A stretch of DNA of 64,000 bases from Haemophilus parainfluenzae (GTDB lineage: Bacteria > Pseudomonadota > Gammaproteobacteria > Enterobacterales > Pasteurellaceae), in contig NZ_QEPQ01000001.1 of NCBI RefSeq assembly GCF_003252795.1, positions 1 to 64,000 of the forward strand, read 5' to 3'. The notes below the pieces were generated by a model that was not told the origin of the DNA, ran no database searches, and saw only the letters and a program-made list of their open reading frames with translations. This document shows, piece after piece, positions 28,879 to 41,987 of the stretch (positions within the stretch are counted from its first letter, which is position 1; the number at the start of each line of letters is the position of its first letter). The translations under genes were made by a program, and so were the position numbers.

Positions 28879-29742
28879 TTATTCAAGTAAAAGCTCTTCA
28901 ATCAATTTAGTGGTTAAGTTGATATAGCTTCCATTAAAACGATGGCTGAAATTTAGCAGGTAATAGAGCTGATAAAGGTGTTTTCTTTCTTCAAAACCTT
29001 CTTTATCAAGTGGGAAAGTGCGGTCATAAATTTCATAGAATTCAGCTGAGAAAGGTTGGAAAAGCTCACTGAATGCTAAATCACACTCTCTATCCCCCCA
29101 GTAACAAGCAGGATCGTAAGTAAAGGTTTGATTTCCTACAATAGCGGTATTCTCAACCCATAAGTTACCATGTAACAAAGAAGGTTTAGGATTATGTTTT
29201 GAAAGTTTGTGTTTTACCTTTTCAATAATTAAATCAATATCGCCAAAGTCCAAACCTTTATCTTTGCAGAGTTGCAATTGCCATCCAATACGCTGTTCTG
29301 CAAAAAACTTCGCCCAACTTCCATTCCATTTATTCGGTTGATACTCAGGGCCAAGCCAAGTATCAAAATCTAATCCATAGTTTTTAGTGCCAGATACTTG
29401 ATGGAGTTTTGCTAATTCTTCTGCAAAATGTGGCGTTGCATTGGTTTGTTGAGTAATAGGAAGCGCTTCTAATAACAAGAAACTATGGTTTTGAGAACAG
29501 CCTACGCCATACACTTGAGGAAGTCGAATTGTATTGGTTTTGCCTAGTAGGTTTAATTGGTCAGCTTCTGCACGGAACATTGAACGATAGGACCGTTCAT
29601 TCACTTTAACAAAGACAGGTTGGATTCCATCCGCAATCAGCCAAGTGTCATTTACTTCGCCTCCAGGCACTTTGTTTTTTTCTTTGATGTTATAGTAAGC
29701 ACCAAATTGATCAGCTAAGACTTGAGAAATTGATTTCCACAT
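28879..29742 (-). CDS. yniA: Fructosamine-kinase-family protein (YniA-like) with altered catalytic loop
   Basis: 287 residues from the ATG at 29742, behind GGAGG. It aligns along its length with E. coli YniA (286), for example GGEVNDTW, AEADQLNLL, FFAEQRIGWQLQL and DPACYWGDRECDLA. The family phosphorylates sugars or ketoamines on proteins. The nucleotide lysine is likely Lys46 (FVKV). The catalytic loop reads HGNLWVEN (191-198), where kinases of this fold normally have HGD; the codon for residue 193 is AAC (29164-29166 on the opposite strand). The metal-binding Asp210 of DPA is kept. Activity is therefore doubtful. Confidence 0.87.
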   Translation of the reverse strand: MWKSISQVLADQFGAYYNIKEKNKVPGGEVNDTWLIADGIQPVFVKVNERSYRSMFRAEADQLNLLGKTNTIRLPQVYGVGCSQNHSFLLLEALPITQQTNATPHFAEELAKLHQVSGTKNYGLDFDTWLGPEYQPNKWNGSWAKFFAEQRIGWQLQLCKDKGLDFGDIDLIIEKVKHKLSKHNPKPSLLHGNLWVENTAIVGNQTFTYDPACYWGDRECDLAFSELFQPFSAEFYEIYDRTFPLDKEGFEERKHLYQLYYLLNFSHRFNGSYINLTTKLIEELLLE

Positions 29743-29929
29743 AATACGCCTCCTAGACATGGTCGATTCTTCTTCATTCTAACGAAAGCGTTAAAAATTA
29801 CTGTGATATATCTCAAAAAATAGCAAAAATTTTTGTCATTTTTCACCTGAAACATCAATTCACTAATAAACGCGTGATTTTTTAATGAGTTAGTATTATC
29901 ATTAGGCGTATTTTAGTTAGAAAAGATAA

Positions 29930-30931
<1,002 letters not shown>

Positions 30932-31006
30932 TTAACCGTTGGGTTAAATTGACGATAATGATTAATTTAGAACGTAACACGTTCATCAATAAAGGATACA
31001 GAGATA

Positions 31007-33397
31007 ATGAAATTTAGCGAAAATTGGGTGAGAGAATGGGTTAATCCATCAATTTCAACAGAGCAGTTATGTGATCAAATCACGATGCTTGGCTTAGAAG
31101 TTGATGGCGTTGAAAAGGTAGCTGGTGACTTTACCGGTGTGGTTGTAGGTGAAGTTGTTGAATGTGCACAACACCCAGATGCAGACAAATTACGAGTCAC
31201 TAAAGTAAATGTTGGTGGCGACCGTTTATTAGATATCGTTTGTGGTGCACCAAATTGCCGCCAAGGTTTAAAAGTGGCATGTGCAACTGAAGGTGCGGTA
31301 TTACCTGGTGATTTTAAAATTAAGAAGACTAAATTACGTGGACAACCTTCAGAAGGGATGCTTTGCTCATTCTCTGAATTAGGCATTGATGTAGATGCAG
31401 ATGGTATTATTGAGCTACCGTTAGATGCACCAGTGGGTACAAATCTACGTGAATATTTAGATTTAGATGATAAAGCCATTGAAATCAGCTTAACGCCAAA
31501 CCGTGCAGATTGTTTAAGTATTGCAGGTGTTGCACGTGAAGTTGGTGTGGTGAATAAACAAGTTGTTAATCAACCGCACTTTGATGTCGTACCTGCAACG
31601 ATTTCAGATAAAGTTCAAATTGAATTAAAAGCGCCAGAAGCGTGCTCTCGTTATTTATTGCGCGTGGTGAAAAATGTGAATGTTAAAGCGCAATCACCAA
31701 TTTGGTTACAAGAAAAATTACGTCGTTGTGGTATTCGTTCTATCGATCCTATTGTAGATATTACCAACTATGTTTTACTTGAATTAGGTCAACCAATGCA
31801 TGCTTTTGATGCATCAAAAGTGTCTCAACCTGTTCAAGTACGTTTAGCCAATAACGGCGAAGAACTTATTTTATTAGATGGTACAACCGCAAAATTACAG
31901 CCGAATACTTTGGTGATTGCAGACCAAACTGGTCCTCTAGCAATGGCAGGTATCTTTGGTGGTCAAGCTAGCGGTGTTGATGCTGAAACAACAAAAGATG
32001 TAATTTTAGAAGCGGCATTCTTTGCACCATTAGCGATTGCGGGACGTGCAAGACAATACGGTTTACACACAGATTCTTCACATCGTTTTGAACGCGGTGT
32101 TGATTTTACGCTACAACGTCACGCAATGGAACGTGCAACAGCATTGTTACTTGAAATTTGTGGTGGTGAAGCAGGCGAAATTTGTGAAGTGGTGAGCGAG
32201 CAATATTTACCAAAAGTCAATGAAGTCACTTTACGTCGTGAAAAATTAGATAGCTTATTAGGTCATCATATCGAAACTGAAACCGTGACAGAGATTTTTG
32301 AACGTTTAGGTTTTGCGGTGAAATATGCTAATGATGTTTGGACCGTGACTTCAGCAAGCTGGCGTTTTGATATTGAAATCGAAGAAGATCTCATTGAAGA
32401 AGTAGCACGAATTTACGGCTATAACAGCATTCCAAATAACGCACCATTAGCGCATCTTCGTATGCGTGAGCATAAAGAGTCTGATTTAGATTTAAGCCGA
32501 ATTAAAACCGCACTTGTTGATGCAGATTATCAAGAGGCGATTACTTATAGCTTCGTTGATCCAAAAGTACAAACTTTACTTCATCCAGAAATTGAAGCAC
32601 TTGTATTACCAAATCCAATTTCAGTTGAAATGTCAGCAATGCGCGTTTCATTATTAAGTGGATTACTCGGTGCAGTACTATACAACCAAAATCGTCAACA
32701 AAACCGCGTGCGTTTATTTGAAACGGGTTTACGTTTTGTTCCTGATGCCAATGCAGAATTTGGTGTTCGACAAGAATTTGTTCTTGCAGGTGTGATTACC
32801 GGTACAGCAAAATCAGAATGTTGGACAGGTAAAGCAGAAACGGTTGATTTCTTTGATCTTAAAGGTGATTTAGAAAGTATTCTTTCTCTCACCGAAGTGG
32901 GTAATCGAGTTAAATTCGTGGCAAAAGCATACAGTGCATTACACCCAGGTCAATCTGCTGCAATTGAATTAGATGGAAAAGAAATTGGTTTTATTGGAAC
33001 TATTCATCCACTTATTGCTCAAAAACTAGGATTAAATGGCAAAGCGGTTGTTTTTGAAATTTTATGGGATGCCATTGCAAATCGTCGTGTGGTTCAAGCC
33101 AAAGAGATTTCAAAATTCCCTGCGAACCGTCGTGACTTAGCTTTAGTTGTTGCAGATAATGTCCCTGCAGGAGACATTATTGATGCATGTAAACAAGCCG
33201 GCGGAGAAAAATTAACACAAGTCAATTTATTCGACGTATATCAAGGTATTGGCGTTGCTAGCGGACATAAGAGCTTAGCAATCAGTTTAACCATTCAAGA
33301 TAATGAAAAAACGCTTGAAGATGATGAGATTAATGCGGTAATCTCTGCTGTATTAAACGAAGTTAAACAACGCTTTAATGCGGAGCTTAGAGACTAA
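31007..33397 (+). CDS. pheT: Phenylalanyl-tRNA synthetase beta subunit
   Basis: 796 residues (E. coli 795). An EMAP-type tRNA-binding domain (about residues 40-150, [19 protein letters not shown]) comes first, then B3/B4 editing ([18 protein letters not shown]), the B5 domain, the inactive synthetase-like region, and a C-terminal anticodon-binding domain ([13 protein letters not shown]). It follows pheS and is 13 bp from ihfA, so pheS-pheT-ihfA form one operon as in E. coli. Confidence 0.97.
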   Translation: MKFSENWVREWVNPSISTEQLCDQITMLGLEVDGVEKVAGDFTGVVVGEVVECAQHPDADKLRVTKVNVGGDRLLDIVCGAPNCRQGLKVACATEGAVLPGDFKIKKTKLRGQPSEGMLCSFSELGIDVDADGIIELPLDAPVGTNLREYLDLDDKAIEISLTPNRADCLSIAGVAREVGVVNKQVVNQPHFDVVPATISDKVQIELKAPEACSRYLLRVVKNVNVKAQSPIWLQEKLRRCGIRSIDPIVDITNYVLLELGQPMHAFDASKVSQPVQVRLANNGEELILLDGTTAKLQPNTLVIADQTGPLAMAGIFGGQASGVDAETTKDVILEAAFFAPLAIAGRARQYGLHTDSSHRFERGVDFTLQRHAMERATALLLEICGGEAGEICEVVSEQYLPKVNEVTLRREKLDSLLGHHIETETVTEIFERLGFAVKYANDVWTVTSASWRFDIEIEEDLIEEVARIYGYNSIPNNAPLAHLRMREHKESDLDLSRIKTALVDADYQEAITYSFVDPKVQTLLHPEIEALVLPNPISVEMSAMRVSLLSGLLGAVLYNQNRQQNRVRLFETGLRFVPDANAEFGVRQEFVLAGVITGTAKSECWTGKAETVDFFDLKGDLESILSLTEVGNRVKFVAKAYSALHPGQSAAIELDGKEIGFIGTIHPLIAQKLGLNGKAVVFEILWDAIANRRVVQAKEISKFPANRRDLALVVADNVPAGDIIDACKQAGGEKLTQVNLFDVYQGIGVASGHKSLAISLTIQDNEKTLEDDEINAVISAVLNEVKQRFNAELRD

Positions 33398-33410
33398 ACA
33401 GGAGACTAAC

Positions 33411-33710
33411 ATGGCAACGATTACAAAAATTGATATTACTGAATACTTATTAGATAAGTATCAATTACAAAAAGCGGAAGCTAAAGCATTAGTGGAAGAC
33501 TTTTTTGAGGAAATTCGTTTATCGTTAGAATCTGGTGGTGAAGTGAAATTATCCGGTTTTGGTAATTTTGAACTTCGTAATAAAGCTTCACGTCCAGGGC
33601 GTAATCCAAAAACAGGTGAAAGTATTCCTGTTTCTGCACGCCGTGTAGTGGCGTTCAAGCCAGGGCAAAAATTACGTGCTCGCGTGGAAAATACCAAGCC
33701 AAAACAATAG
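33411..33710 (+). CDS. ihfA: Integration host factor alpha subunit
   Basis: 99 residues from the ATG at 33411, with GGAGA six bases upstream; an in-frame start inside pheT is rejected. It is a clear HU/IHF family member: [45 protein letters not shown], ending in [12 protein letters not shown]. With IhfB it bends DNA at specific sites. Last gene of pheST-ihfA, followed by an uptake-signal terminator. Confidence 0.97.
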   Translation: MATITKIDITEYLLDKYQLQKAEAKALVEDFFEEIRLSLESGGEVKLSGFGNFELRNKASRPGRNPKTGESIPVSARRVVAFKPGQKLRARVENTKPKQ

Positions 33711-33713
33711 TAA

Positions 33714-33745
33714 TAAAAGTGCGGTCGTTTTTGACCGCACTTTTG
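33714..33745 (+). terminator. ihfA terminator from paired uptake signals
   Basis: AAAAGTGCGGTC and GACCGCACTTTT pair around GTTTTT immediately after the ihfA stop. It lies 13 bases before the next start codon, so the hairpin ends close to the nlpC ribosome-binding site. Confidence 0.85.
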
Positions 33746-33757
33746 TCAGGATTGAAC

Positions 33758-34243
33758 ATGAATAAGATTAAATGTGCTTTTTTAGTCGCAGGAAGTTTTT
33801 TGCTTTTTGCTTGTTCAAGCGGTGTTCGTGAAGAATATGCCATGAACTATAAAGGTCAGATTGGAGATCCGATTATAGCCATTGCCATGTTAAGTGAACA
33901 ACAATATGAATGGGCGGGTACACCTTATGTGTTAGGTGGGCAGTCTCGTGGTGGTATTGATTGTTCTGGTTTTGTGCAAAAAACCTTTATTGATCGTTTT
34001 AATATCAATCTTCCTAGAACTACGAAAGATCAAGCGGGTTACGGAAAACTTGTTCGTAAAGAAGATATCCAAACAGGCGATTTAATTTTCTTTAAAACCG
34101 GACGAGGACCAAATGGCTATCATGTTGGGATTTATGTGAAAGAAGATAAATTTTTACACGCGTCAACCAAAGGCGGTGTGATTTATTCTTCGATGAACAG
34201 TCCTTATTGGAAAAAAGCTTTTTGGCAAGTTAGACGAGTATAG
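33758..34243 (+). CDS. nlpC: NlpC/P60-family lipoprotein endopeptidase
   Basis: 161 residues from the ATG at 33758; the longer in-frame start runs through the terminator hairpin. A lipoprotein signal peptide ends in LLFAC. The NlpC/P60 domain has the catalytic Cys in GGIDCSGFV and His in NGYHVGIYV, with a third polar residue in LHAST. It is close to E. coli NlpC (GTPY, RTTKDQA, QVRRV at the end). In E. coli nlpC lies after ihfA with btuCED between; here those B12 transport genes are absent. It likely cuts peptidoglycan stem peptides. Confidence 0.9.
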   Translation: MNKIKCAFLVAGSFLLFACSSGVREEYAMNYKGQIGDPIIAIAMLSEQQYEWAGTPYVLGGQSRGGIDCSGFVQKTFIDRFNINLPRTTKDQAGYGKLVRKEDIQTGDLIFFKTGRGPNGYHVGIYVKEDKFLHASTKGGVIYSSMNSPYWKKAFWQVRRV

Positions 34244-34249
34244 TGGAAA

Positions 34250-34285
34250 TAAAAAAGTGCGGTTAATTTTAACCGCACTTTTCTT
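34250..34285. terminator. Uptake-signal inverted pair between nlpC and metF
   Basis: AAAAAGTGCGGTTAA and TTAACCGCACTTTTC pair around a minimal loop, between convergent genes, with T-rich ends on both strands. Confidence 0.9.
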
Positions 34286-35934
<1,649 letters not shown>

Positions 35935-35950
35935 TCACGAGGTTTAGGAA

Positions 35951-36343
35951 ATGGCAGAGAATCAAAACTACGGCACTGGTCGCCGCAAAAGCTCTTCAGC
36001 TCGTGTATTTATCAAACCGGGCAGTGGTAAAATCACTATCAACCAACGTGAATTAGACGTATATTTCGGTCGCGAAACAGCTCGTATGATCGTACGTCAA
36101 CCGTTAGAATTAGTGGAATTAACTGATAAATTAGACCTATACATCACTGTTAAAGGTGGTGGTATTTCTGGTCAAGCGGGTGCAATCCGTCACGGTATCA
36201 CTCGTGCATTAATGGAATATGATGAGACTTTACGTCCTGCTCTTCGTGCAGCTGGCTTCGTTACTCGTGACGCACGTCGCGTTGAACGTAAAAAAGTTGG
36301 TTTACACAAAGCACGTCGTCGTCCACAATACTCCAAACGTTAA
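35951..36343 (+). CDS. rpsI: 30S ribosomal protein S9
   Basis: 130 residues, as in E. coli. [13 protein letters not shown] at the start, [15 protein letters not shown] in the middle and the basic tail ending in RRPQYSKR, whose last Arg contacts P-site tRNA. GAGG upstream. Followed by a terminator and then sspA, as in E. coli. Confidence 0.98.
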   Translation: MAENQNYGTGRRKSSSARVFIKPGSGKITINQRELDVYFGRETARMIVRQPLELVELTDKLDLYITVKGGGISGQAGAIRHGITRALMEYDETLRPALRAAGFVTRDARRVERKKVGLHKARRRPQYSKR

Positions 36344-36362
36344 TTTTTTATTATCGTTTCAA

Positions 36363-36391
36363 GAAAGCAGAGAGCAATCTCTGCTTTTTTG
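36363..36391 (+). terminator. rplM-rpsI terminator
   Basis: Arms AAGCAGAGA and TCTCTGCTT with loop GCAA, followed by TTTTG. Confidence 0.92.
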
Positions 36392-36572
36392 TGTCTGTAA
36401 AAAATAAATTAATTAAAAATTACCATTCTTTGATTTCTTGTTATGCATTTGTAATTGATTGATTTTAAAACAAAAACAAGAAAATATTGGCAATTTGGAT
36501 CTCGGTTATGTTAAAATAATCGCCCACTTTTAGTAGAAGTATATAGATTATTTTGGATCTTCGGAGGAATAA

Positions 36573-37211
36573 ATGTCCAATGCATCAAGTAAACGTTCAG
36601 TAATGACTCTTTTTTCAAATAAAAATGACATTTACTGCCATCAGGTAAAAATTGTCTTAGCTGAAAAAGGTGTTGCTTACGAAAACGAAGAAGTTGATTT
36701 GCAAGCATTATCAGAAGATTTAATGGAATTAAATCCTTACGGCACATTACCAACATTGGTGGATCGTGATTTAGTATTATTCAGCTCACGCATTATTATG
36801 GAATATCTTGACGAGCGTTTTCCACATCCTCCACTTATGCCAGTTTATCCCGTTTCTCGTGCGAAAAGTCGTCTTTTAATGTTACGTATCGAACAAGATT
36901 GGTATCCGACATTAGAAATTGCTGAAAAAGGCACGGAAGTTGAACGTGAAGAGGCGTTAAAACAGTTAAAAGAAGAATTGCTAGCGGTATCTGTTATCTT
37001 CCAACAAACCCCTTATTTTATGAGCGAAGAGTTTGGCTTGGTTGATTGCTATGTTGCACCGTTATTATGGAAACTACGTAATATGGGCGTTGAATTCAGC
37101 GGTACAGGAAGCAAAGCAATCAAAGGCTATATGGATCGTGTATTTAGCCGTGATTCATTCTTACAATCTGTAGGTGAAGCTGCACCTAAAAATTTAATGG
37201 ATGATAAATAA
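36573..37211 (+). CDS. sspA: Stringent starvation protein A
   Basis: 212 residues (E. coli 212) with a glutathione-S-transferase fold: MTLFSNKNDIYCHQVKIVLAEKG, NPYGTLPTLVDRDLVLF and SRIIMEYLDERFPHPPLMP. SspA binds RNA polymerase and affects stationary-phase and virulence genes; it is not a GST enzyme. GGAGG lies before the start. Its stop overlaps the sspB start by one base (TAATG), indicating translational coupling. Confidence 0.96.
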   Translation: MSNASSKRSVMTLFSNKNDIYCHQVKIVLAEKGVAYENEEVDLQALSEDLMELNPYGTLPTLVDRDLVLFSSRIIMEYLDERFPHPPLMPVYPVSRAKSRLLMLRIEQDWYPTLEIAEKGTEVEREEALKQLKEELLAVSVIFQQTPYFMSEEFGLVDCYVAPLLWKLRNMGVEFSGTGSKAIKGYMDRVFSRDSFLQSVGEAAPKNLMDDK

Positions 37212-37657
37212 TGGCTCATACACCTTCTCCAAAACGCCCTTATTTACTAAGAGCCTATTATGATTGGCTAGTGGATAATGATTTCACCCCATATTTAGTG
37301 GTAGATGCTAATTATTATGGTACCAATGTGCCTGTGGAATATGTGAAAGATGGACAAATAGTTTTAAATCTTTCTGCTGGGGCGACTGGGAATTTGCAAT
37401 TAACAAATGACTTTATTCAGTTTAATGCACGTTTCCAAGGTGTTGCTCGTGAGTTATATATTCCGATGGGTGCCGCTTTAGCTATTTATGCACGTGAAAA
37501 TGGTGATGGCGTGATGTTTGAGCCAGAAGAAATTTACGATGAATTAAATCGTGAGCCAACATCAGAACAGCCATTAAGTTTTGCAGAAGCGGTAGATAAG
37601 CCTAAAGCTGAAAAGAAACCACAGAAATCAGTATCTCATTTACGAATTGTGGATTAA
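37211..37657 (+). CDS. sspB: ClpXP adaptor SspB
   Basis: 148 residues (E. coli 165). The folded SsrA-tag-binding domain is clear (PKRPYLLRAYYDWLVDNDFTPY, VNLS-like VLNLSAGATGNL), followed by an acidic and flexible linker and the ClpX-docking tail ending in VSHLRIVD. SspB delivers ssrA-tagged proteins to ClpXP. The gene overlaps sspA by one base. Confidence 0.96.
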   Translation: MAHTPSPKRPYLLRAYYDWLVDNDFTPYLVVDANYYGTNVPVEYVKDGQIVLNLSAGATGNLQLTNDFIQFNARFQGVARELYIPMGAALAIYARENGDGVMFEPEEIYDELNREPTSEQPLSFAEAVDKPKAEKKPQKSVSHLRIVD

Positions 37658-37668
37658 TGAAAGAAAAA

Positions 37669-37703
37669 CAAAAGTGCGGTTAATTTTAACCGCACTTTTT
37701 TAT
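37669..37703. terminator. Uptake-signal inverted pair between sspB and trpA
   Basis: AAAAGTGCGGTTAA and TTAACCGCACTTTT pair between the convergent sspB and trpA stops, with a T-run on the plus strand. Confidence 0.9.
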
Positions 37704-37712
37704 TTATTATTA

Positions 37713-38519
37713 TTATTTGGTTGCTGCTTTCATATTGCGAACAAATTCGGCGAGTTCAGATAAGCATTGAGCCTGATTATCTAAGTTTCGCTCAATGATT
37801 TTTACTGTCGCGGATCCTGAAATTGCGCCTGCTGCACCCAGTTGAAGCGCTTCTTTCACTTGAGCAGGTTGAGCAATACCAAAACCTTGTAGAATTGGTG
37901 GAGCCTTATGGGCTTTAAGTTGTTCTACGAGTGTATCTAAGTTCGCAGCGTGAGCTTGGTTTTCCGCACTTGTTACACCTGCACGAGAAACTAAATAGGT
38001 ATAACCTTCGCTATTTTCAGCAACGCCTTGTACCGTTTTAGCATCAGCATTTGGTGGGCAAATAAAGACAGGTTGAATGCCATGCTTTTTAGCTGCTTGA
38101 ATATACTCTTCTTTTGCCAATAGTGGAATATCTGCCACTAAAACTGCATCCACGCCGACTTCTGCACAGCGTTGATAGAAATTATCTAAGCCTTTCGCAA
38201 AAATTAAATTCGCACAAAGAAGTAAACTAATCGGAATTTCTGGATATGCTGACCGCACTTTAGCGAGTAATTTAAAGCTATCCTCAGTGCTATGGCCCGC
38301 ATTGAGCGCACGGTTATTAGCTGCTTGAATAACAGGGCCGTCTAATAATGGATCAGAAAATGGAAAGCCTAATTCCAACGCATCTGCACCATTTTCGACT
38401 AACGTGCAAATAATCTCAAAAGAGCGATCAAATGTTGGATCGCATAATGTCACGAAAGGTACAAAAGCCCCTTCTTTTTTCGCTGCAAGTTCTGCAAATT
38501 TAGTTTCAAAACGGCTCAT
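37713..38519 (-). CDS. trpA: Tryptophan synthase alpha chain
   Basis: 268 residues, as in E. coli. The catalytic Glu is in [16 protein letters not shown] and the second acid in [13 protein letters not shown]; the phosphate site GISGSA appears as [10 protein letters not shown]. It cleaves indole-glycerol phosphate and passes indole to TrpB. The start overlaps the trpB stop by one base. Last gene of the trp operon. Confidence 0.97.
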   Translation of the reverse strand: MSRFETKFAELAAKKEGAFVPFVTLCDPTFDRSFEIICTLVENGADALELGFPFSDPLLDGPVIQAANNRALNAGHSTEDSFKLLAKVRSAYPEIPISLLLCANLIFAKGLDNFYQRCAEVGVDAVLVADIPLLAKEEYIQAAKKHGIQPVFICPPNADAKTVQGVAENSEGYTYLVSRAGVTSAENQAHAANLDTLVEQLKAHKAPPILQGFGIAQPAQVKEALQLGAAGAISGSATVKIIERNLDNQAQCLSELAEFVRNMKAATK

Positions 38520-39715
38520 TATTGCATTCCTTTTTCTTTTAAAACTTTATCAACGGTGAAAATATCTTTATCACCACGACCAGAGAGATTCACCACTAAG
38601 ATTTGTTCTTTATTCGGTTCTTGATGAATCATTTTTAGCGCATGTGCTAATGCATGAGAACTTTCCAATGCAGGAATAATCCCTTCATGTTTTGCTAATG
38701 CTTGGAAAGCGTTTAACGCTTCATCATCTGTAATACTTGGGTATTCAGCACGACCAATACTTTGCAAGTAAGCATGTTGAGGCCCTACAGAAGGGAAGTC
38801 TAATCCAGCAGAAATAGAGTAGGATTCCTCTACTTGGCCATCTTCAGTTTGCATTAAAGGTGATTTCATACCGAAATAAATGCCCACTTTTGCATGGCCC
38901 AATGGTGCACCATGTTCCCCACTTTCAATGCCATGACCAGCGGGTTCCACACCAATTAATCGCACACCTTTTTCATCGATAAAATCAGTAAACATACCAA
39001 TTGCATTCGAACCACCGCCAACTGCAGCAATGACTGCATCCGGTAAGCGCCCTTCTTTTTCTAAGATTTGACGTTTAGTTTCTTCACCAATCATTTTTTG
39101 GAATTCACGCACAATGGTTGGGAATGGGTGAGGACCTGCCGCCGTACCCAATAAATAATGGGTGTTTTCATAATTGGCTGACCAATCACGCATCGCTTCA
39201 CAGCATGCGTCTTTTAATGAGCAAGAACCTTTTTGTACAGGAATCACTTCCGCACCCATTAAACGCATACGGAATACGTTTGGTGATTGACGTTCTACGT
39301 CTTTTGCCCCCATATAAACACGGCAAGGCATATCTAACATTGCACAAGCAAGGGCTGTCGCAACACCATGTTGGCCCGCACCAGTTTCCGCGATAATGCG
39401 TGTTTTACCCATGCGTTTTGCCAATAAAATTTGACCTAACACTTGGTTGGTTTTATGGGCACCACCGTGAAGTAAATCTTCACGTTTTAAATAAATTTTT
39501 GCTTTTGTGCCTTTGGTTAAATTACGGCAAAGGGTAAGTGCGGTTGGTCTGCCCGCATAATTTTTAAGTAAATTTTGAAATTCACGTTGGAATTCAGGAT
39601 CGTCTTTTGCTTCAACAAAGGCTTTTTCTAGCTGTTGTAGTACCGGTACGAGAATTTCTGGTACATACATTCCGCCAAATTCACCGAAATAAGGATTTAA
39701 AAGGGTTTCTGACAT
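38519..39715 (-). CDS. trpB: Tryptophan synthase beta chain
   Basis: 398 residues (E. coli 397). The PLP lysine is in [15 protein letters not shown], with the glutamate in ETGAGQHG and the phosphate loop [10 protein letters not shown]. It condenses indole with serine. It overlaps trpA by one base and lies 12 bp downstream of ydfG. Confidence 0.98.
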   Translation of the reverse strand: MSETLLNPYFGEFGGMYVPEILVPVLQQLEKAFVEAKDDPEFQREFQNLLKNYAGRPTALTLCRNLTKGTKAKIYLKREDLLHGGAHKTNQVLGQILLAKRMGKTRIIAETGAGQHGVATALACAMLDMPCRVYMGAKDVERQSPNVFRMRLMGAEVIPVQKGSCSLKDACCEAMRDWSANYENTHYLLGTAAGPHPFPTIVREFQKMIGEETKRQILEKEGRLPDAVIAAVGGGSNAIGMFTDFIDEKGVRLIGVEPAGHGIESGEHGAPLGHAKVGIYFGMKSPLMQTEDGQVEESYSISAGLDFPSVGPQHAYLQSIGRAEYPSITDDEALNAFQALAKHEGIIPALESSHALAHALKMIHQEPNKEQILVVNLSGRGDKDIFTVDKVLKEKGMQ

Positions 39716-39727
39716 AATATTTCCTTG

Positions 39728-40486
39728 TTATTTTTGAATTCTTGCGACATTAAGTGGTGCAAAGGTTTGTGCAGTAGGCATCACTTCAATGCGATTAATA
39801 TTGACATGTTCTGGTTGTTGATTGAGCCATAACACAATATTAGCAATATCTTGTGGGCTGACATATTCTACATTTTCATAGAGTTTTTTTGCTCGGGCAT
39901 CATCACCTTTAAAGCGGATATTAGAAAATTCAGTTCCACCACAAAGACCGGGTTCAACATTGGACACGCGAATTTGTGTACCAGCAAGATCGGCTCGAAG
40001 ATTTAAACTAAATTGTTTTATAAAAGCTTTAGTGCCACCGTATACATTACCACCTGGATAAGGATAAGTACCTGCAATTGAGCCTAAATTAATAATATGA
40101 CCTGAATTGCGTTCAACCATTTGTGGTAACACAAGACGAGTGATGGTGACGAGTCCTTTAATATTGGTATCAATCATTTGCATCCAATCGTCTAAACTCG
40201 CTTTATCGGCACTTTCTAAGCCTAATCCTAAACCTGCATTATTCACCAATAAATCAATGGATTGCCAATTAGTGGGAAGGGAATGGAAAGCATCTTCTGT
40301 TGCTTGGCGATCTGAAATATCAAAGGCAAGAAAGTGGAAGTTTTCACCTAATTCTTGCTGTAATTGTTCTAAATGAGCCACACGGCGACCCGTGCCAATT
40401 ACACGATAGCCATTTTCAATGAGGGTACGACAAATTGCCGCACCAAATCCGGCAGTTGCGCCGGTTACTAACGCTGTTCTTTGCAT
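39728..40486 (-). CDS. ydfG: NADP-dependent 3-hydroxy acid dehydrogenase (YdfG-type SDR)
   Basis: 252 residues from the ATG at 40486 (E. coli YdfG 248); six upstream in-frame residues are not expected. A classical short-chain dehydrogenase: TGATAGFGAAI nucleotide loop, NNAGLGLG, catalytic Ser in NLGSIAGTYPYPGG and YGGTK with Lys. YdfG oxidises serine, threonine and small 3-hydroxy acids. It lies inside the trp operon between trpC and trpB with short gaps, which is unusual for this family. Confidence 0.93.
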   Translation of the reverse strand: MQRTALVTGATAGFGAAICRTLIENGYRVIGTGRRVAHLEQLQQELGENFHFLAFDISDRQATEDAFHSLPTNWQSIDLLVNNAGLGLGLESADKASLDDWMQMIDTNIKGLVTITRLVLPQMVERNSGHIINLGSIAGTYPYPGGNVYGGTKAFIKQFSLNLRADLAGTQIRVSNVEPGLCGGTEFSNIRFKGDDARAKKLYENVEYVSPQDIANIVLWLNQQPEHVNINRIEVMPTAQTFAPLNVARIQK

Positions 40487-40509
40487 AATGCTTCCCCTTA
40501 GCAATCGGA

Positions 40510-41940
40510 TTAATTTGATAAAATCTTATTAAAAACTGACCGCACTTTTTCGCTGTCTTTTACGCCTGCGGTAGTTTCTACACCAGAATTGAGATCAACC
40601 CCTAAGCAACCTTGCTTAATGGCTTGTTCAATATTGTCAGGCGAAATGCCACCAGCCAAAATAATTTTGTGTTTCAAGTTTTCAGGAATGAGTGACCAAT
40701 TAAAGGTTTTTCCTGTGCCACCTTGCTGATTAGCGGATTGGCTATCGAAAATATAGCGAGCGATATTTAAATCATCAATAAAATCAACCGCACTTTGTGC
40801 CTCAGTACTCACCGAAATAGCTTTCCAAATTTGTATTTCTTCAGGTAGTTGATGGCGAAGTGCAGTAATAAATTCAGTGGTTTCTGAACCGTGTAGCTGA
40901 ATGGCATAAAGCTGCAATTGTTTAGCGATTTTTACAATAAAATCAGTTTCTTGATTCTGGAATACTCCAACAAAACGAAGTGGTGATGCTGTCACTAATT
41001 CTTGGGCTTGACGCAGGCTTACACAGCGTTTTGAATGTTCGGCGAAAATTAAGCCGCCGTATAATGCTCCGTTTGCGTAAACCTCTTTGACATCTTGCGT
41101 GCGAGTTAAACCGCATACTTTATTTTCTCCAAAAATCACTTCACGCACAGCATTATTTAAATCAGCACTGCCCATTAGGCTGCTGCCGATTAAAAAGCCA
41201 TGTGCCACTTTTTGCAAATCACGAATTTGACTGTGATTATAAATCCCTGATTCGCTGATAATACGTGCATCAGCAGGAATGCGATCGGCATATTTTTGTG
41301 TAAGTTCTACCACGCGGTTTAAATCAACAGTGAGATCGTGAAGATTACGATTGTTGACACCGATAATTTTTGCACCTAATGCAAGGGCTCGCTCAAACTC
41401 TTCTTCGTTGCTGGTTTCCGTCAATACGCCCATGCCAAGAGAATGCGCCAGATCAGCTAGTACGCGATAGGTTTCATCATTCACCACTGAAAGCATCAAT
41501 AAAATAGCATCAGCTTGATAGTGGCGCGCAAGATAAACCTGATATTCGCTGATCATAAAATCTTTGCACAATATAGGTTGTGAGACAACGTCACGTACTT
41601 GCGGCAAATAGTCAAATTTACCTTGGAAGTATTTTTCATCCGTTAGTACAGAAACAGCTGATGCATAATGTTTATACACATTGGCGATTTCATCTAAATT
41701 AAATTCATTACGAATTAATCCTTTAGAAGGGGAAGCTTTTTTACATTCCAAAATATAAGCGGGCTTTTGATGTGTGCCTTTAGCCAACGCATCATAAAAA
41801 GAGCGGTCAGATTTTTGAATGTTTTCTTTAAATTGTGAAAGCGGAAATTCAGCTTCCTTTGCTTTAACCCATTGTGCTTTGTCTAAGACGATTTTTTGCA
41901 GTACCGTCGCAGAGTCAATTGGTTTGGTGAAATCTTGCAT
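40510..41940 (-). CDS. trpC: Bifunctional indole-3-glycerol phosphate synthase / phosphoribosylanthranilate isomerase
   Basis: 476 residues, a TrpC-TrpF fusion as in E. coli (453). The IGPS half has [24 protein letters not shown] and ISESGI; the PRAI half starts at about residue 255 with [12 protein letters not shown] and includes VQLHG-like IQLHGSE and LAGGISPDN. It does two consecutive steps from phosphoribosylanthranilate to indole-glycerol phosphate. A second ATG two codons upstream (41946) is equally possible. Confidence 0.96.
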   Translation of the reverse strand: MQDFTKPIDSATVLQKIVLDKAQWVKAKEAEFPLSQFKENIQKSDRSFYDALAKGTHQKPAYILECKKASPSKGLIRNEFNLDEIANVYKHYASAVSVLTDEKYFQGKFDYLPQVRDVVSQPILCKDFMISEYQVYLARHYQADAILLMLSVVNDETYRVLADLAHSLGMGVLTETSNEEEFERALALGAKIIGVNNRNLHDLTVDLNRVVELTQKYADRIPADARIISESGIYNHSQIRDLQKVAHGFLIGSSLMGSADLNNAVREVIFGENKVCGLTRTQDVKEVYANGALYGGLIFAEHSKRCVSLRQAQELVTASPLRFVGVFQNQETDFIVKIAKQLQLYAIQLHGSETTEFITALRHQLPEEIQIWKAISVSTEAQSAVDFIDDLNIARYIFDSQSANQQGGTGKTFNWSLIPENLKHKIILAGGISPDNIEQAIKQGCLGVDLNSGVETTAGVKDSEKVRSVFNKILSN

Positions 41941-41987
41941 GATCATAATATTTCTTTTTATTGTGGCTTATCAAATCAGCCTTTATC

